Source: Streptomyces sp. MST-110588
GTDB lineage: Bacteria; Actinomycetota; Actinomycetes; Streptomycetales; Streptomycetaceae
Direction of reading: 5' to 3'
Assembly (NCBI RefSeq): GCF_022695595.1
Contig: NZ_CP074380.1
Span: 186,001-250,000 of the forward strand
DNA: 64,000 nucleotides
Positions 27,039 through 35,472 of this stretch are shown piece after piece. Position numbers and translations under genes: made by a program. Position 1 is the stretch's first letter, and each line of letters begins with the position of its first letter. The notes beneath the pieces are model-generated. The model was not told where the DNA came from, ran no database searches, and worked only from the letters and a program-made list of their open reading frames with translations.

Positions 27039-28442
27039 ATGTCAGCCGTGCCGCCCCGCCCCTTGCTCAAACACGTGCCGCCAGGCGTCTGGACCGCGCT
27101 GGCCTGGTGCGCGGGCGTGGTGCTGACATTCCTGATGCGCGTCAGACTGCCCGGTGAGTGGGAGCCCGCCATGCGTCCCGGGGCGTACTTCAGCCACCGG
27201 TGGCACGGCCTCGCGCTGCTCCTCCTGACCACCGCCGCGGCCACCGCCCTGGCGCTGGTGGGCAGTTGTCTGCTGCGCCGCCGGCCGCTGCCGGCGCTGG
27301 CCTCGCTGCTCGCCGCTTCCACCGTCGCCACCATCCCTCTGGGCGTGGGAGAGATTCCCATGGCGCAGTTCCTGGCCGTCGATGTGGCGCTGTACTTCGT
27401 CACGGCCACCCATCCGCGCCGGACCGGCGTCACCGCCCTGGTGCTGGCACTGGCCGTACTCGGCGGATACCTGACCACGCGGCTGCTGTCCGGCTGGCCC
27501 GTGGGGACCTCGGCGGAGCTGGCGGTGGCGATGACCGCCGTCATCGCCTGCCTGACCGGCCATTCGACACGCCAGGCCCATGAGTACGCCGAGGGGCTGC
27601 GCGCCCGTGCCGCGGCGCAGGCCGTCACCGCCGAACGGCTGCGGATCGCCCGCGAGATGCACGACACGGTCGCGCACAGCATCGGCATCATCGCCCTCCA
27701 GGCCGGCGCGGCACGGCGGGTCATCGACAACCGGCCGGAGCTGGCGCGCGAGGCGCTGGGCGAGATCGAGACGGCGGGCCGGGAGACGCTGTCGGGCCTG
27801 CGGCGGATGCTCGGCGCGCTCCGTCAGGCCGAACCGGTGCGGGCGTCCCGGACCGCGATGCCGGGCGCGGCACTCGATCCGCCATCCAGCCCGGGGTCCG
27901 ATTCGTCGTTCGCCCCGGGGTCCGATTCATCGCTCGCCCCGGGATCCGGTCCGCTGCCGGGCCTGGCCGACGTCGACCAACTGGCCGCGACGACGACGAC
28001 GGCCGGCGTACACGTCGAGGTGCGGTGGCGGGGCGAGCGGCGCCCGCTGCCCCCGGAGATCGACATCTCGGCGTACCGCATCATCCAGGAGGCGGTCACC
28101 AACGTCGTACGCCACGCGGGCGCCTCCTCTTGTCAGGTGTCCGTCACCTGCCGGGAGGAGGAGGTGTCCATCGAGGTCCTGGACGGCGGCCCCGGCCGTG
28201 GCACCGCCTCCGTACCCGGCAGGACCGCACCCGGCACATATACCGGTACCGGCACGTGCGCCAGCATCGGTACGGGCATCAGCACTGGTGCGAGCATCGG
28301 TGCCGATACCGGCACCGGATACGGTCTGGCCGGGATGCGCGAGCGGGTCGCGCTGCTGCACGGCGAGTTCTCCGCCCGGCCCCGCCCCCACGGCGGCTTC
28401 CGGGTGAGCGCCCGGCTGCCCGTACCGACAGGAGTGAGATGA
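27039..28442 (+). CDS. Two-component sensor histidine kinase (HisKA_3 type)
   Basis: 467 aa from ATG 27039. The N-terminal 175 residues hold four to six membrane helices (WTALAWCAGVVLTFLM, GLALLLLTTAAATALALVG). The dimerisation/phosphoacceptor site is RIAREMHDTVAHSIGIIALQAG with the phosphorylated His, followed by RETLSGLRRMLGALRQAE. The ATPase domain has YRIIQEAVTNVVRHA (N box), EVLDGGPGRG (G1) and GYGLAGMRERVALLHG (G2). Two low-complexity inserts are present: SDSSFAPGSDSSLAPGSG before the ATPase domain and a roughly 30-residue Gly/Thr/Ser/Ile repeat (TGTGTCASIGTGISTGASIG) in the ATP lid. The stop overlaps the response regulator start. Confidence 0.92.
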   Translation: MSAVPPRPLLKHVPPGVWTALAWCAGVVLTFLMRVRLPGEWEPAMRPGAYFSHRWHGLALLLLTTAAATALALVGSCLLRRRPLPALASLLAASTVATIPLGVGEIPMAQFLAVDVALYFVTATHPRRTGVTALVLALAVLGGYLTTRLLSGWPVGTSAELAVAMTAVIACLTGHSTRQAHEYAEGLRARAAAQAVTAERLRIAREMHDTVAHSIGIIALQAGAARRVIDNRPELAREALGEIETAGRETLSGLRRMLGALRQAEPVRASRTAMPGAALDPPSSPGSDSSFAPGSDSSLAPGSGPLPGLADVDQLAATTTTAGVHVEVRWRGERRPLPPEIDISAYRIIQEAVTNVVRHAGASSCQVSVTCREEEVSIEVLDGGPGRGTASVPGRTAPGTYTGTGTCASIGTGISTGASIGADTGTGYGLAGMRERVALLHGEFSARPRPHGGFRVSARLPVPTGVR

Positions 28443-29128
28443 CCGTCCCCGCCGCCTTCCCTGCCGCCGTTCCCGTCCGCGTCGTACTGGCCGACGACCA
28501 GCCCCTGATCCGGGCCGCCCTCCAGATGGTCATCACCGAGGCACCCGACCTGGAGTCCGTCGGTGAGGCCGGGACGGGCGCCGAGGCGGTCCGGCTGGCC
28601 GAGGAACTGCGCCCCGACGTCGTGGTGATGGACATCCGCATGCCCGGCACGGACGGCATCGAAGCCACCCGGCTGATCACCGAGGGCCCCAGCCGGGCCC
28701 AGGTCATCGTCCTGACCACCTTCGACGACGACGAATACGTCTACGGCGCGCTGCGTGCGGGCGCGTCCGGATTCCTCGTCAAGGACATGGCGCTGGACGA
28801 CATCCTCGCCGCGATCCGTGTCGTGGCCGCCGGGAACGGCCTGATCGCGCCGGGCATCACCCGCCGTCTGATCAAGGAGTTCGCCGGCCGCCCCGCCTCC
28901 GCGCCGCCACGGCGGGAGGTCAGCGGCGTCACCGAGCGGGAGCGCGAGGTACTGGCCCTGGTCGGAAGCGGGCTGACCAACGCCGAGATCGCCGGCCGGC
29001 TGCACATCAGCGTCGCCACGGCCAAGACGTACGTGACGCGGCTGCTCGCCAAGCTCGGCGCCCGCGACCGGGTCCAGCTCGTCATCATCGCCTACGAAGC
29101 GGGCCTGGCGACGGTGCCGGCCCGATGA
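28439..29128 (+). CDS. NarL/LuxR-type response regulator
   Basis: 229 aa. The receiver domain has the acidic pair VVLADDQPLI, the phosphoacceptor in VVVMDIRMPGTDGIEA, the TTFDDDEYV switch and the lysine in FLVKDMALDD. The C-terminal LuxR helix-turn-helix reads VTEREREVLALVGSGLTNAEIAGRLHISVATAKTYVTRLLAKLG, a complete GerE motif. ATG 28439 overlaps the kinase stop by four bases. It probably controls the divergent ABC exporter and its own operon through the repeat at 26941-26996 (inference). Confidence 0.95.
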   Translation: MTVPAAFPAAVPVRVVLADDQPLIRAALQMVITEAPDLESVGEAGTGAEAVRLAEELRPDVVVMDIRMPGTDGIEATRLITEGPSRAQVIVLTTFDDDEYVYGALRAGASGFLVKDMALDDILAAIRVVAAGNGLIAPGITRRLIKEFAGRPASAPPRREVSGVTEREREVLALVGSGLTNAEIAGRLHISVATAKTYVTRLLAKLGARDRVQLVIIAYEAGLATVPAR

Positions 29129-29418
29129 GTGGCCCGGTGCCCTGGACCCGCACCGTGCCGCCGTGTGATGGTTCCAGAACGGCCTGAGACGGACCCCCGG
29201 AGCAGGGCGACCGGATCAAGACACCCGGAGCACGGCATCCGGAGCAAGACATCCGGATCAGGGCCTCGGAGCGCTGCACGCGGGGCCCGCCGCGCCATGA
29301 ACTGGAGCTCGAACTCGCCTTGTGACGGCGACGGCACCTCACCGGTCCGGTACCCGTACCGGACCGACACCCGTACCGGTACCGGTGAGGCGGCGGCCGT
29401 CCCTACGGAACGGAGCCC

Positions 29419-30110
29419 GTGATGGAGGAATCCGCCATGGAGGTCGGGAGTCGCGGTCCGCGCACCGTCGGCGATGTGATGACCCGTACCGTGATCGCCA
29501 TCGGGCGCGGCACGCCCTTCAAGGAGATCGTCAGGACGATGGAGCAGTGGAAGGTCAGCGCGCTGCCCGTGGTCGAGGGTGAGAGCCGGGTGGTCGGCGT
29601 GGTGTCCGAGGCCGATCTGCTCTCGAAGCAGGAGTTCCGCGACCACACCCCTCCCGCATCGAGCAGATGCGGGTGCTGGAGGCGCTGGTGAAAGCCAGTG
29701 GTGTGGTGGCCGAGGAACTGATGACGGCTCCCGCCGTCACCGTGCACGCCGACGCCACGCTCGCCCAGGCCGCCCGCACCATGGCCTGGTACAAGATCAA
29801 GCGGATGCCGGTCGTGGACGACGAGGGCAGGCTGGAGGGCGTCGTCAGCCGCAGCGACCTTCTGAAAGTCTTTCTGCGCGAGGACGAGGACATCGCGCGG
29901 GAGGTACGGCGCGATGTCCTGCGACAGGTCTTCCGGGGCCGGGCGAAGGACGTCACCGTCCGGGTCGTGGAAGGAGTCGTCACCCTGACCGGAACGGTGT
30001 CGGACACCTCGCTCGTCCCGGTGGCCGAGCGCCTGGTGCGGGCGATCGAAGGTGTCGTCGACGTCGAGGTCGGTCTCACGGGCGGTGCCGGGCAGCAGCC
30101 GTCTTTGTGA
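29419..30110 (+). CDS. CBS-domain plus BON-domain protein, frameshifted
   Basis: Frame 1 starts MEESAMEVGSRGPRTVGDVM and encodes the first CBS motif (FKEIVRTMEQWKVSALPVVEG, VVGVVSEADLLS). Near 29650 it shifts to frame 3 (SRIEQMRVLEALVKASGVVA), with the second CBS (EELMTAPAVTVHADATLAQAARTM, RLEGVVSRSDLLKVFL) and a C-terminal BON domain (VRVVEGVVTLTGTVSDTSLV). Joined, the protein is about 230 aa, the common length of Streptomyces CBS-BON proteins. These bind adenine nucleotides and appear under stress or dormancy control in actinobacteria. The shift lies in an ACCCCTCCC run, so an assembly error is plausible. The 290 bp upstream hold only degenerate CCGGAGCA-type repeats. Confidence 0.85.
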
Positions 30111-30191
30111 CAGGCGCCGACGCGGTACGGGCTTGGTGAGGAGCGACGGTGCGGTACGGATGGCCCGGCCCCGGAAGTGAAGCGGAGGCGT

Positions 30192-30593
30192 TCAGACGCG
30201 CTCCAGCACCACCACGGGAATCTCGCGGTCGGTCTTGCGCTGGTAGTCGTCGTAGGCGGGCCAAGTAGCGGTCATCGTGCGCCACATGTCCGGCTTCTCC
30301 TCCGGGTTCGCCGTACGGGCACGGGCGGTGAAACGTTCACCCTTGACCTGCACCTGTACCTCGGGGTCCGCCTGGAGGTTGAGGTACCAGGCGGGCGGGG
30401 TGTCGGCGCCTCCGTTGGAGGCCACGACGAGCAGGTCCTGACCGTACTCCTGGTAGATCAGCGGGGTGCTGCGCCGCTCCCCGCTCCTGCGGCCGGTGGT
30501 GGTCAGGATCAGGACGGTGGTGTTCTGCCAGTCATGGCCCTCCGCGCCGTCGGTCTCGACATAGCGCTTGACGTGCTCGCTGCCGAACAGCAT
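30192..30593 (-). CDS. F420 (deazaflavin)-dependent nitroreductase-family protein
   Basis: 133 aa from ATG 30593 (MLFGSEHVKRYVETDGAEGH). The DUF385/Ddn fold motifs are TTVLILTTTGRRSGERRSTPLIY, LLVVASNGGADTPPAWYLNLQADPEV and PDMWRTMTATWPAYDDYQRKT, with IPVVVLERV at the end. The family uses reduced F420 for hydride transfer to quinones, nitroaromatics or other acceptors. It is a single gene, and the upstream region contains three imperfect direct repeats. Confidence 0.9.
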   Translation of the reverse strand: MLFGSEHVKRYVETDGAEGHDWQNTTVLILTTTGRRSGERRSTPLIYQEYGQDLLVVASNGGADTPPAWYLNLQADPEVQVQVKGERFTARARTANPEEKPDMWRTMTATWPAYDDYQRKTDREIPVVVLERV

Positions 30594-30640
30594 CCGTGGT
30601 CTCCTTCGTTCGTCGGTCTCGTCACCAGCCGGGCAGGGCA

Positions 30641-30724
30641 CGGCTCGGCGTCACCGGCCCGGAACAGTACGGTACGGCTTCACGTCACCGGCCTTCGAAA
30701 CGGTACGGCTTCGCGTCACCGGCC
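30641..30724. repeat. Three imperfect direct repeats upstream of the F420 enzyme
   Basis: Copies of (GGTA)CGGCTTCRCGTCACCGGCC occur at 30641-30659 (partial), 30671-30693 and 30702-30724, spaced about 31 bp apart centre to centre. They lie in the 287-bp gap between the F420 enzyme (minus) and PadR (plus). The regular spacing of about three helical turns would allow cooperative protein binding, but slippage alone could also produce it. Confidence 0.55.
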
Positions 30725-30814
30725 CGGGGCCGTCCGACGCGTCAGACCGGTCAGGCAAGGGGACGGCCGAGGGGAGAGCTCCCGCCCAAACCACCTACTC
30801 CTTCTTGCTAAGTA

Positions 30815-30860
30815 CCGGTAGTCAGCGTTACGGTGTACCAGTACCCAGTAACACTGAACA
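30815..30860 (+). promoter_or_regulatory. Putative PadR autoregulatory operator
   Basis: An AT-richer block upstream of padR carries repeated AGTAC/GTAC half-sites: AGTACCGGTA, GTGTACC, AGTACCC and AGTAACAC. PadR proteins commonly bind such dyads in their own promoters. The perfect ribosome-binding site GGAAGGAGGTG follows at about 30865-30877. Confidence 0.4.
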
Positions 30861-30880
30861 CCTCGGGAAGGAGGTGCCCC

Positions 30881-31210
30881 ATGGCCAAGCTGCTGACGGA
30901 GATGCTCAAGGGCACGCTGGACGGCCTCATCCTCGCGTCCCTGTCCGGCCGGCCCGCGTACGGCTACGAGATCACCGCACGGCTGCGGGAACAGGGCTTC
31001 TCCGACATCGCCGAAGGCACCGTCTACGCACTGCTTCTGAGGATGGAAAAGCGCGGCCTGGTCGACGTGGAGAAGGTGCCCTCCGAGAAGGGCCCGCCGC
31101 GCAAGGTGCACTCCCTGAACGCGCAGGGGCGGGAGTACCTCGAAGAGTTCTGGAGGACATGGAGCTTCCTCACAGAACGACTGGAACAGCTCCGCGAAGG
31201 GGGAAAGTAA
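30881..31210 (+). CDS. PadR-family transcriptional regulator
   Basis: 109 aa from ATG 30881 with an excellent Shine-Dalgarno. The winged-helix core is LKGTLDGLILASLSGRPAYGYEITARLRE, then DIAEGTVYALLLRMEKRGLVDVEKV and GPPRKVHSLNAQGREYLEEF. Short PadR-s1 type without a long C-terminal domain. It is followed two bases later by a DUF1048 gene, an arrangement typical of firmicutes and actinobacteria. It probably represses its own operon and perhaps a detoxification gene. Confidence 0.93.
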   Translation: MAKLLTEMLKGTLDGLILASLSGRPAYGYEITARLREQGFSDIAEGTVYALLLRMEKRGLVDVEKVPSEKGPPRKVHSLNAQGREYLEEFWRTWSFLTERLEQLREGGK

Positions 31211-31212
31211 CC

Positions 31213-31605
31213 ATGTCCGATGTTGAAAAGAGCGGTTTCCTCTCGAAGGTGATCGGTCCCAAGAAGCGCTGGCGCGCGTACAAGGCGCGCATCAGGACGC
31301 TTCCCTCGGACCACCGGGCCGCGGTCGAGGCGATCGAGAAGTACCTGATGCACTTCGTACCGATCGATGAAGACAGCAATGCGTCGATGTTCGAAGACCT
31401 CGCCGACCTGTTTGAGCAGGCTGCGGCGGATGGCACGCCGATCCGCGAGATCGTTGGAGAGGACCCGGCGGAGTTCGCCGAGGCGTTCGCCCAGAACTAC
31501 TCCGAGGGTGGTTACGTGCCTGCCCGCGCACGGACCAAGCTCACCGACGACATCGCGCGTGCCGCCGCCGGTAACGAGGCCACAGCCGAGGACACGACGG
31601 CCTGA
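31213..31605 (+). CDS. DUF1048 family protein, PadR partner
   Basis: 130 aa, ATG two bases after the padR stop. MSDVEKSGFLSKVIGPKKRWRAYKARI and AAVEAIEKYLMHFVPIDEDS, then FEDLADLFEQAAADGTPIREIVGEDPAEFAEAF, match the DUF1048 layout of a compact all-helical protein. No enzyme motif is seen. The co-occurrence with PadR suggests a modulator of the regulator or of its target membrane process (inference). Confidence 0.85.
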   Translation: MSDVEKSGFLSKVIGPKKRWRAYKARIRTLPSDHRAAVEAIEKYLMHFVPIDEDSNASMFEDLADLFEQAAADGTPIREIVGEDPAEFAEAFAQNYSEGGYVPARARTKLTDDIARAAAGNEATAEDTTA

Positions 31606-31754
31606 TCGCGCCGCAGTACATCGCCCTCCAAGGGCTGAGCACCACTTTCATCGACTGCCTGCCCGCGCGGTCGCCGGCCCATGACCGGCCGGCGGCCTCC
31701 CGCGCATGCCCGCGGCACCGTCGAGACCGACCAGAGCGTGCAAGGAGATACAGG

Positions 31755-32990
31755 ATGGGAAACGGCAACAACGGCTTCTCCGAAGCAGGGCTCCGCAGAC
31801 TGCGCGAGGTGCTGGAACGGCATGTGGAGTCCAAGAAGATTCCCGGGCTCGTGGCCCTGGTCGGCCGGGGCGAGGAGACCCATGTCGAGGCGATCGGGAC
31901 GATGCGCCATGACGGCGGCACCCCCATGCGCCGGGACACCATCTTCCGCATGGCGTCCACGACCAAGCCCGTCGCGGTCGCCGCGACCATGGTTCTGCTG
32001 GACGAGTGCCGGCTGCGACTGGACGACCCGATAGACCAGTGGCTGCCCGAACTCGCCGACCGGCGGGTCCTGAAGCGGCCCGACAGCCCGCTGGAGGAGA
32101 CCGTACCGGCGCGGCGTCCGATCACCGTACGCGACCTGCTCACCTCGACCTGCGGCCTCGGACTGGACATGACGGCGACCGGCTCCCCGATGATGGGCGC
32201 GTACTTCGCGCAGAGGGTCTACGGCGAGAACGGATGGATGCTGCCGGCCGTGGAGCCGGACGAGTGGATGCGCCGCCTGGGTGCACTTCCGCTGATGTAC
32301 CAGCCCGGAGAGCGGTGGCTCTACAACGTCAGCGACGACGTGCTGGGCGTGCTCGTCGCCCGAGTGACCGGCCAGTCCTTCGAGGCGTTCCTGCGCGAGC
32401 GCATCTTCGATCCGCTGGGCATGAAGGACACCGGCTTCCACGTGCCCGCTGACAAGATCGACCGGCTGCCGCCCCTGTACGCCCCCGATCCGCAGACCGG
32501 GGAGTTCACGGTGGAGGACCCGGCCGAAGGGGGCCACCACAGCCGACCCCCGGCGTTCCAGTCCGGCGGCGGCGGACTGGACTCCACCGTCGACGACTAC
32601 CACGCCTACTTCCGGATGCTGCTCAACCACGGAATGCACGGCACCGAACGGATCCTGTCCCGGCCCGCGGTCGAGCTGATGACGTCCAACCGCCTCACAC
32701 CGGAGCAGACTGCCGCCCTGCAGTCCTGGGCCCGCAGCGTCGTCCACCTGTCACATGGTCAGGGGCAGACCGGAGGCTGGGGCTTCGGGATGACGGTGCG
32801 CACCTACCGCGGCGACTACGCGCCGATCGGCCAGTTCGGCTGGGACGGCGGAGCCGGCACCACGACATACGCCGACCCGCACAACCAGCTCGTCGGCATC
32901 CTGCTCACCCAGACCGGGATGTCCACCCCGGACTCGGCGCGGGCCATGCAGGACTTCTGGACCACCCTCTACCAGGCCATCGACGACTGA
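31755..32990 (+). CDS. Serine hydrolase, beta-lactamase / class C PBP-like family
   Basis: 411 aa. The SxxK nucleophile motif is MASTTKPVAVAA (about residue 68), YxN is LYNVSDDVLGVL and the third element lies in the GQTGGWGFGMTV region. No signal peptide or lipobox is seen, so it is probably a cytoplasmic esterase such as EstB-like enzymes rather than a resistance beta-lactamase. The Shine-Dalgarno is AAGGAGATACAGG. It lies 149 bp after the DUF1048 gene and may share a transcript with the PadR pair. Confidence 0.88.
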   Translation: MGNGNNGFSEAGLRRLREVLERHVESKKIPGLVALVGRGEETHVEAIGTMRHDGGTPMRRDTIFRMASTTKPVAVAATMVLLDECRLRLDDPIDQWLPELADRRVLKRPDSPLEETVPARRPITVRDLLTSTCGLGLDMTATGSPMMGAYFAQRVYGENGWMLPAVEPDEWMRRLGALPLMYQPGERWLYNVSDDVLGVLVARVTGQSFEAFLRERIFDPLGMKDTGFHVPADKIDRLPPLYAPDPQTGEFTVEDPAEGGHHSRPPAFQSGGGGLDSTVDDYHAYFRMLLNHGMHGTERILSRPAVELMTSNRLTPEQTAALQSWARSVVHLSHGQGQTGGWGFGMTVRTYRGDYAPIGQFGWDGGAGTTTYADPHNQLVGILLTQTGMSTPDSARAMQDFWTTLYQAIDD

Positions 32991-33514
32991 CCTGCCTACC
33001 TGGCCAAAGCATCCGGTCCGGTGGGTTCTGCGACAGCTTCAGCCGGCCGAGCCGGTACGCGCCGATCTCTTCCATCCGCTCCAGCGCGCGGGCAAACGCC
33101 GTGCCCGTCGTCCGCGTCGGCGGCCGGCGCAGCGGCCAGCCGTCCTCGACCACACAGCGGGCCAATCGCAAGCGTCCGGTCTCGGTCAGCGGCGCGTTAC
33201 GGTGGGGCATGAGGGCCTTTCTGGTCGTCGGTGCTTCTCTGCACTTCACCCTCACGGGTGAAGGGAGGCATGTGACTCGTCAAAGCGCCTCCGAGAGGGA
33301 TGGGATGGGATCAGGGCGGAGATGGTCGTTGACCGCCGAGCCCTGGCAAGTCGCTTCCTGGCCGAGAGCGCTGATCTGTATGGGCAGGGTGCGTCGACTA
33401 CAGTGCGGTGTGGGCCGTGACTGGCGCTGAGGTGGAGTACCACCGGGGAGCGGTCTGACGAGATGTCGTTGCCGTGCGCCTGGGCGAGTGGTCAGCAACG
33501 CCTGGAGGACAATC
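32991..33514. other. Gap between serine hydrolase and folD: transposase remnant and hairpin
   Basis: 524 bp. It holds the N-terminal remnant of an IS481-type transposase (33124-33210, minus) and an 8-bp perfect hairpin (CTTCACCC at 33244-33251 with GGGTGAAG at 33256-33263) just upstream of that remnant's start codon. The rest (33270-33500) is unassigned and includes the folD promoter. It is probably debris at the edge of the mobile region. Confidence 0.5.
33124..33210 (-). pseudogene. IS481-family transposase, N-terminal remnant
   Basis: From ATG 33210 the translation is MPHRNAPLTETGRLRLARC, then VVEDGWPLRR. This is the highly conserved start of Streptomyces IS481-type transposases (the first helix of the helix-turn-helix). 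The match ends after 29 residues; the following sequence reads differently and no DDE domain follows. It is therefore a truncated relic marking past insertion-sequence activity. Confidence 0.7.
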
Positions 33515-34381
33515 ATGTCCGCGACTCAGACGGCCCAGCTCATGGACGGCACCAGCCTTGCCAAACGCATCGTCGAAGAGGCTGCGGTCAAGGCCACGGA
33601 GATTTCGCAGCGCACGGGCACTGCCCCCTGCCTGGCGACGGTACTGGTGGGAGAGGACCCCGCGTCGGTCACGTATGTCCGTATGAAGCGGGCGCGCTGC
33701 GCGAAGGCAGGTATCCAGTCTCGGCACATCGGTCTGCCTGCCACCACCACGACCGCCGAGCTGATCGACATCCTGGCCGGGTTGTCCGGCAATCCGGAGG
33801 TGCACGGCATCCTGCTCCAGCATCCTTGCGGTCCGCACATCGACGAGCGCGCGGCGTTCGAGGCCATCGCCCCGGAGAAGGATGTCGACGGGGTCACCAT
33901 GCATTCCTTCGCCGCGATGAGCTTTGGTCTGCCGGGCTTCGTGTCCTGCACGCCGGGCGGGATCATGCGCCTGCTGGAGGCATACGACGTCGACCTCGCC
34001 GGCAAGCACGCCGTCGTGGTGGGCCGCAGCGCGATCCTCGGCAAACCGGTGGGCATGCTCCTGCTCGCCAAGGACGCAACGGTGACGTACTGCCACTCGC
34101 GGACGGCGGACTTGTCGAGGATGGTCCAGGAAGCCGACGTTGTGGTGGCGGCCGTGGGACGCCCCCGGCTGATCCGGGGGGAGGACATCAAGCCCGGCGC
34201 GGTGGTGATCGATGCCGGATACAACCCGGGCAACGTCGGCGATGTGGACTTTGACACCGCCCTCACCCGCGCCCGTCTGATCACTCCGGTGCCCGGCGGC
34301 GTCGGGCCGATGACCATCGCCGTCCTGCTCGCACAGACCGTGAACGCCGCCGCAAACCAGTTCGGAATCCAGCACCACTGA
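33515..34381 (+). CDS. folD: FolD-like methylene-THF dehydrogenase/cyclohydrolase, divergent
   Basis: 288 aa from ATG 33515 behind GGAGGA. FolD landmarks: ATVLVGEDPASVTYVRMKRARCAKAGI (Tyr and catalytic Lys of the YxxxK motif), EKDVDGVTM, SCTPGGIMRLLEAY, VVGRSAILGKPVGMLLL and PVPGGVGPMTIAVLL. Odd points: the canonical QLPLP segment reads LLQHPCGPHID, and the region after DVDG is MHSFAAMSFGLPGF. It is therefore a divergent paralog, probably still a C1-folate enzyme but perhaps for a special pathway. It lies between an IS481 remnant and a two-recombinase element, so horizontal acquisition is plausible. Confidence 0.88.
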   Translation: MSATQTAQLMDGTSLAKRIVEEAAVKATEISQRTGTAPCLATVLVGEDPASVTYVRMKRARCAKAGIQSRHIGLPATTTTAELIDILAGLSGNPEVHGILLQHPCGPHIDERAAFEAIAPEKDVDGVTMHSFAAMSFGLPGFVSCTPGGIMRLLEAYDVDLAGKHAVVVGRSAILGKPVGMLLLAKDATVTYCHSRTADLSRMVQEADVVVAAVGRPRLIRGEDIKPGAVVIDAGYNPGNVGDVDFDTALTRARLITPVPGGVGPMTIAVLLAQTVNAAANQFGIQHH

Positions 34382-34440
34382 CCTCGGCGCCGCCGACAAT
34401 TCCGTGGCAAGTACCCAGTGAGACATCGGCCTGGCGAAGG

Positions 34441-34685
34441 TCACTGCGACTCTTTCGGACGGCGGGGTGCGGGGATGCCGAGATCGACAAGTGGTCGCTG
34501 GACTCGACGTCGCGTCTCATCGCGCTTGGAGCGGAGGAAGGTGAGCGTGAGGTTGATGCCTTCGACCTCGCCAAGCCAGTTCTCGTCCTCGGCCCGCCGG
34601 AGGCGGGCAAGAAGGTCGGATTCGAGTTCTTCGAGCCGGTCGAGCATCTTCGGGTTGATGTGGAGCATCGGGCAGCGGATGCAAG
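34441..34685 (-). pseudogene. Severed 3' end of the outer recombinase gene
   Basis: Reading the minus strand, this fragment encodes ACIRCPMLHINPKMLDRLEEL, then ESDLLARLRRAEDENWLGEVEG and VDLGIPAPRRPKESQ before a stop at 34441. It has no start of its own, and a stop codon lies just upstream in frame. The first residues (ACIRCPML) are exactly those expected after QHEHA, where the recombinase at 39302-41507 breaks off. The fragment is the displaced C-terminus of that gene, moved away by insertion of a 4.6-kb element. Confidence 0.82.
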
Positions 34686-34783
34686 CTTCTCTGAACTAAC
34701 GAGAGCGTCCCGAGATCAGGTGACGGGACACTCACTCCTGAGGGAAGGGGCCGGTATGGGGCCGGAGAACGGCTGCGAACGGC

Positions 34784-35434
34784 GTGGGTGCTAGTTTCCT
34801 TCCCGTGTTAAGACACCAGGACGAGACCAGGGCGGCCTACGACGGAGTCGTCGACTTGTATGCGTCGATGTTCGCCAATCGATTGGAGACGCAGCCGTTC
34901 GCGCGGAACATGATCGGCACCTTCGCCGAGCTCGTGCGCGGCACGGGGAACCTTCGGGTAGCCGACGTCGGGTGCGGCCCCGGTCATCTGACGGCCATGC
35001 TGCACGACTTGGGGCTGGACGCCTTCGGGTTCGACCTCTCCCCGGCCATGGTCGACCACGCTCGGCGAGCCCAGCCAGCACTGCGGTTCGACGAAGCGCG
35101 AATGGAAGCCCTGCCGGTCGAGGACGGCGCGCTCGGCGGAGTGCTGGCCCACTACTCGATGATCCATACCCCACCTGGAGAACTGCCCGCGCTGCTCGCC
35201 GAGCAGGTGCGTGTCCTGGCACCAGGGGGCCTGCTCCTGGTGTCCCTCTTCGGGACCGAGGGACCGGAGCCGGTCCGCTTCGACCACAAGGTGACGCCCG
35301 CCTACAGCTGGCCGGCGGACCGGTTCGCCGAGCTGCTGGCCGGGGTCGGCCTCGTCACGTTCGCCCGGCTGCTCCACGACCCAGCGACCGAGCGGGGCTT
35401 CCTCGACACCCATTTGCTGGCCCGCCGCCCGTAG
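34784..35434 (+). CDS. SAM-dependent methyltransferase with a TTA codon (element cargo)
   Basis: 216 aa from GTG 34784, or 209 aa from GTG 34805. The Rossmann motif I is LRVADVGCGPGHLTAML, followed by FGFDLSPAMVDHAR and the acidic ALPVEDGALGGVLAHYSMIH, then LAPGGLLLVSLFG. It is a class I methyltransferase of the small-molecule type (UbiE/Methyltransf_11). Codon 9 (34808-34810), or codon 2 from the second start, is TTA, the rare leucine codon read by bldA tRNA. It lies alone on the plus strand at the end of the inner element and is convergent with the recombinases. Confidence 0.85.
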   Translation: MGASFLPVLRHQDETRAAYDGVVDLYASMFANRLETQPFARNMIGTFAELVRGTGNLRVADVGCGPGHLTAMLHDLGLDAFGFDLSPAMVDHARRAQPALRFDEARMEALPVEDGALGGVLAHYSMIHTPPGELPALLAEQVRVLAPGGLLLVSLFGTEGPEPVRFDHKVTPAYSWPADRFAELLAGVGLVTFARLLHDPATERGFLDTHLLARRP

Positions 35435-35472
35435 GGCGTGGGTCGTCGTGGCCTGGGTCGGGGTGGTGTAGA

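Noticed and set aside
31755..32990. Serine hydrolase considered as an antibiotic-resistance beta-lactamase
   Set aside because: There is no signal peptide, and the motif spacing and Tyr motif fit EstB-like esterases. Resistance cannot be claimed from sequence.
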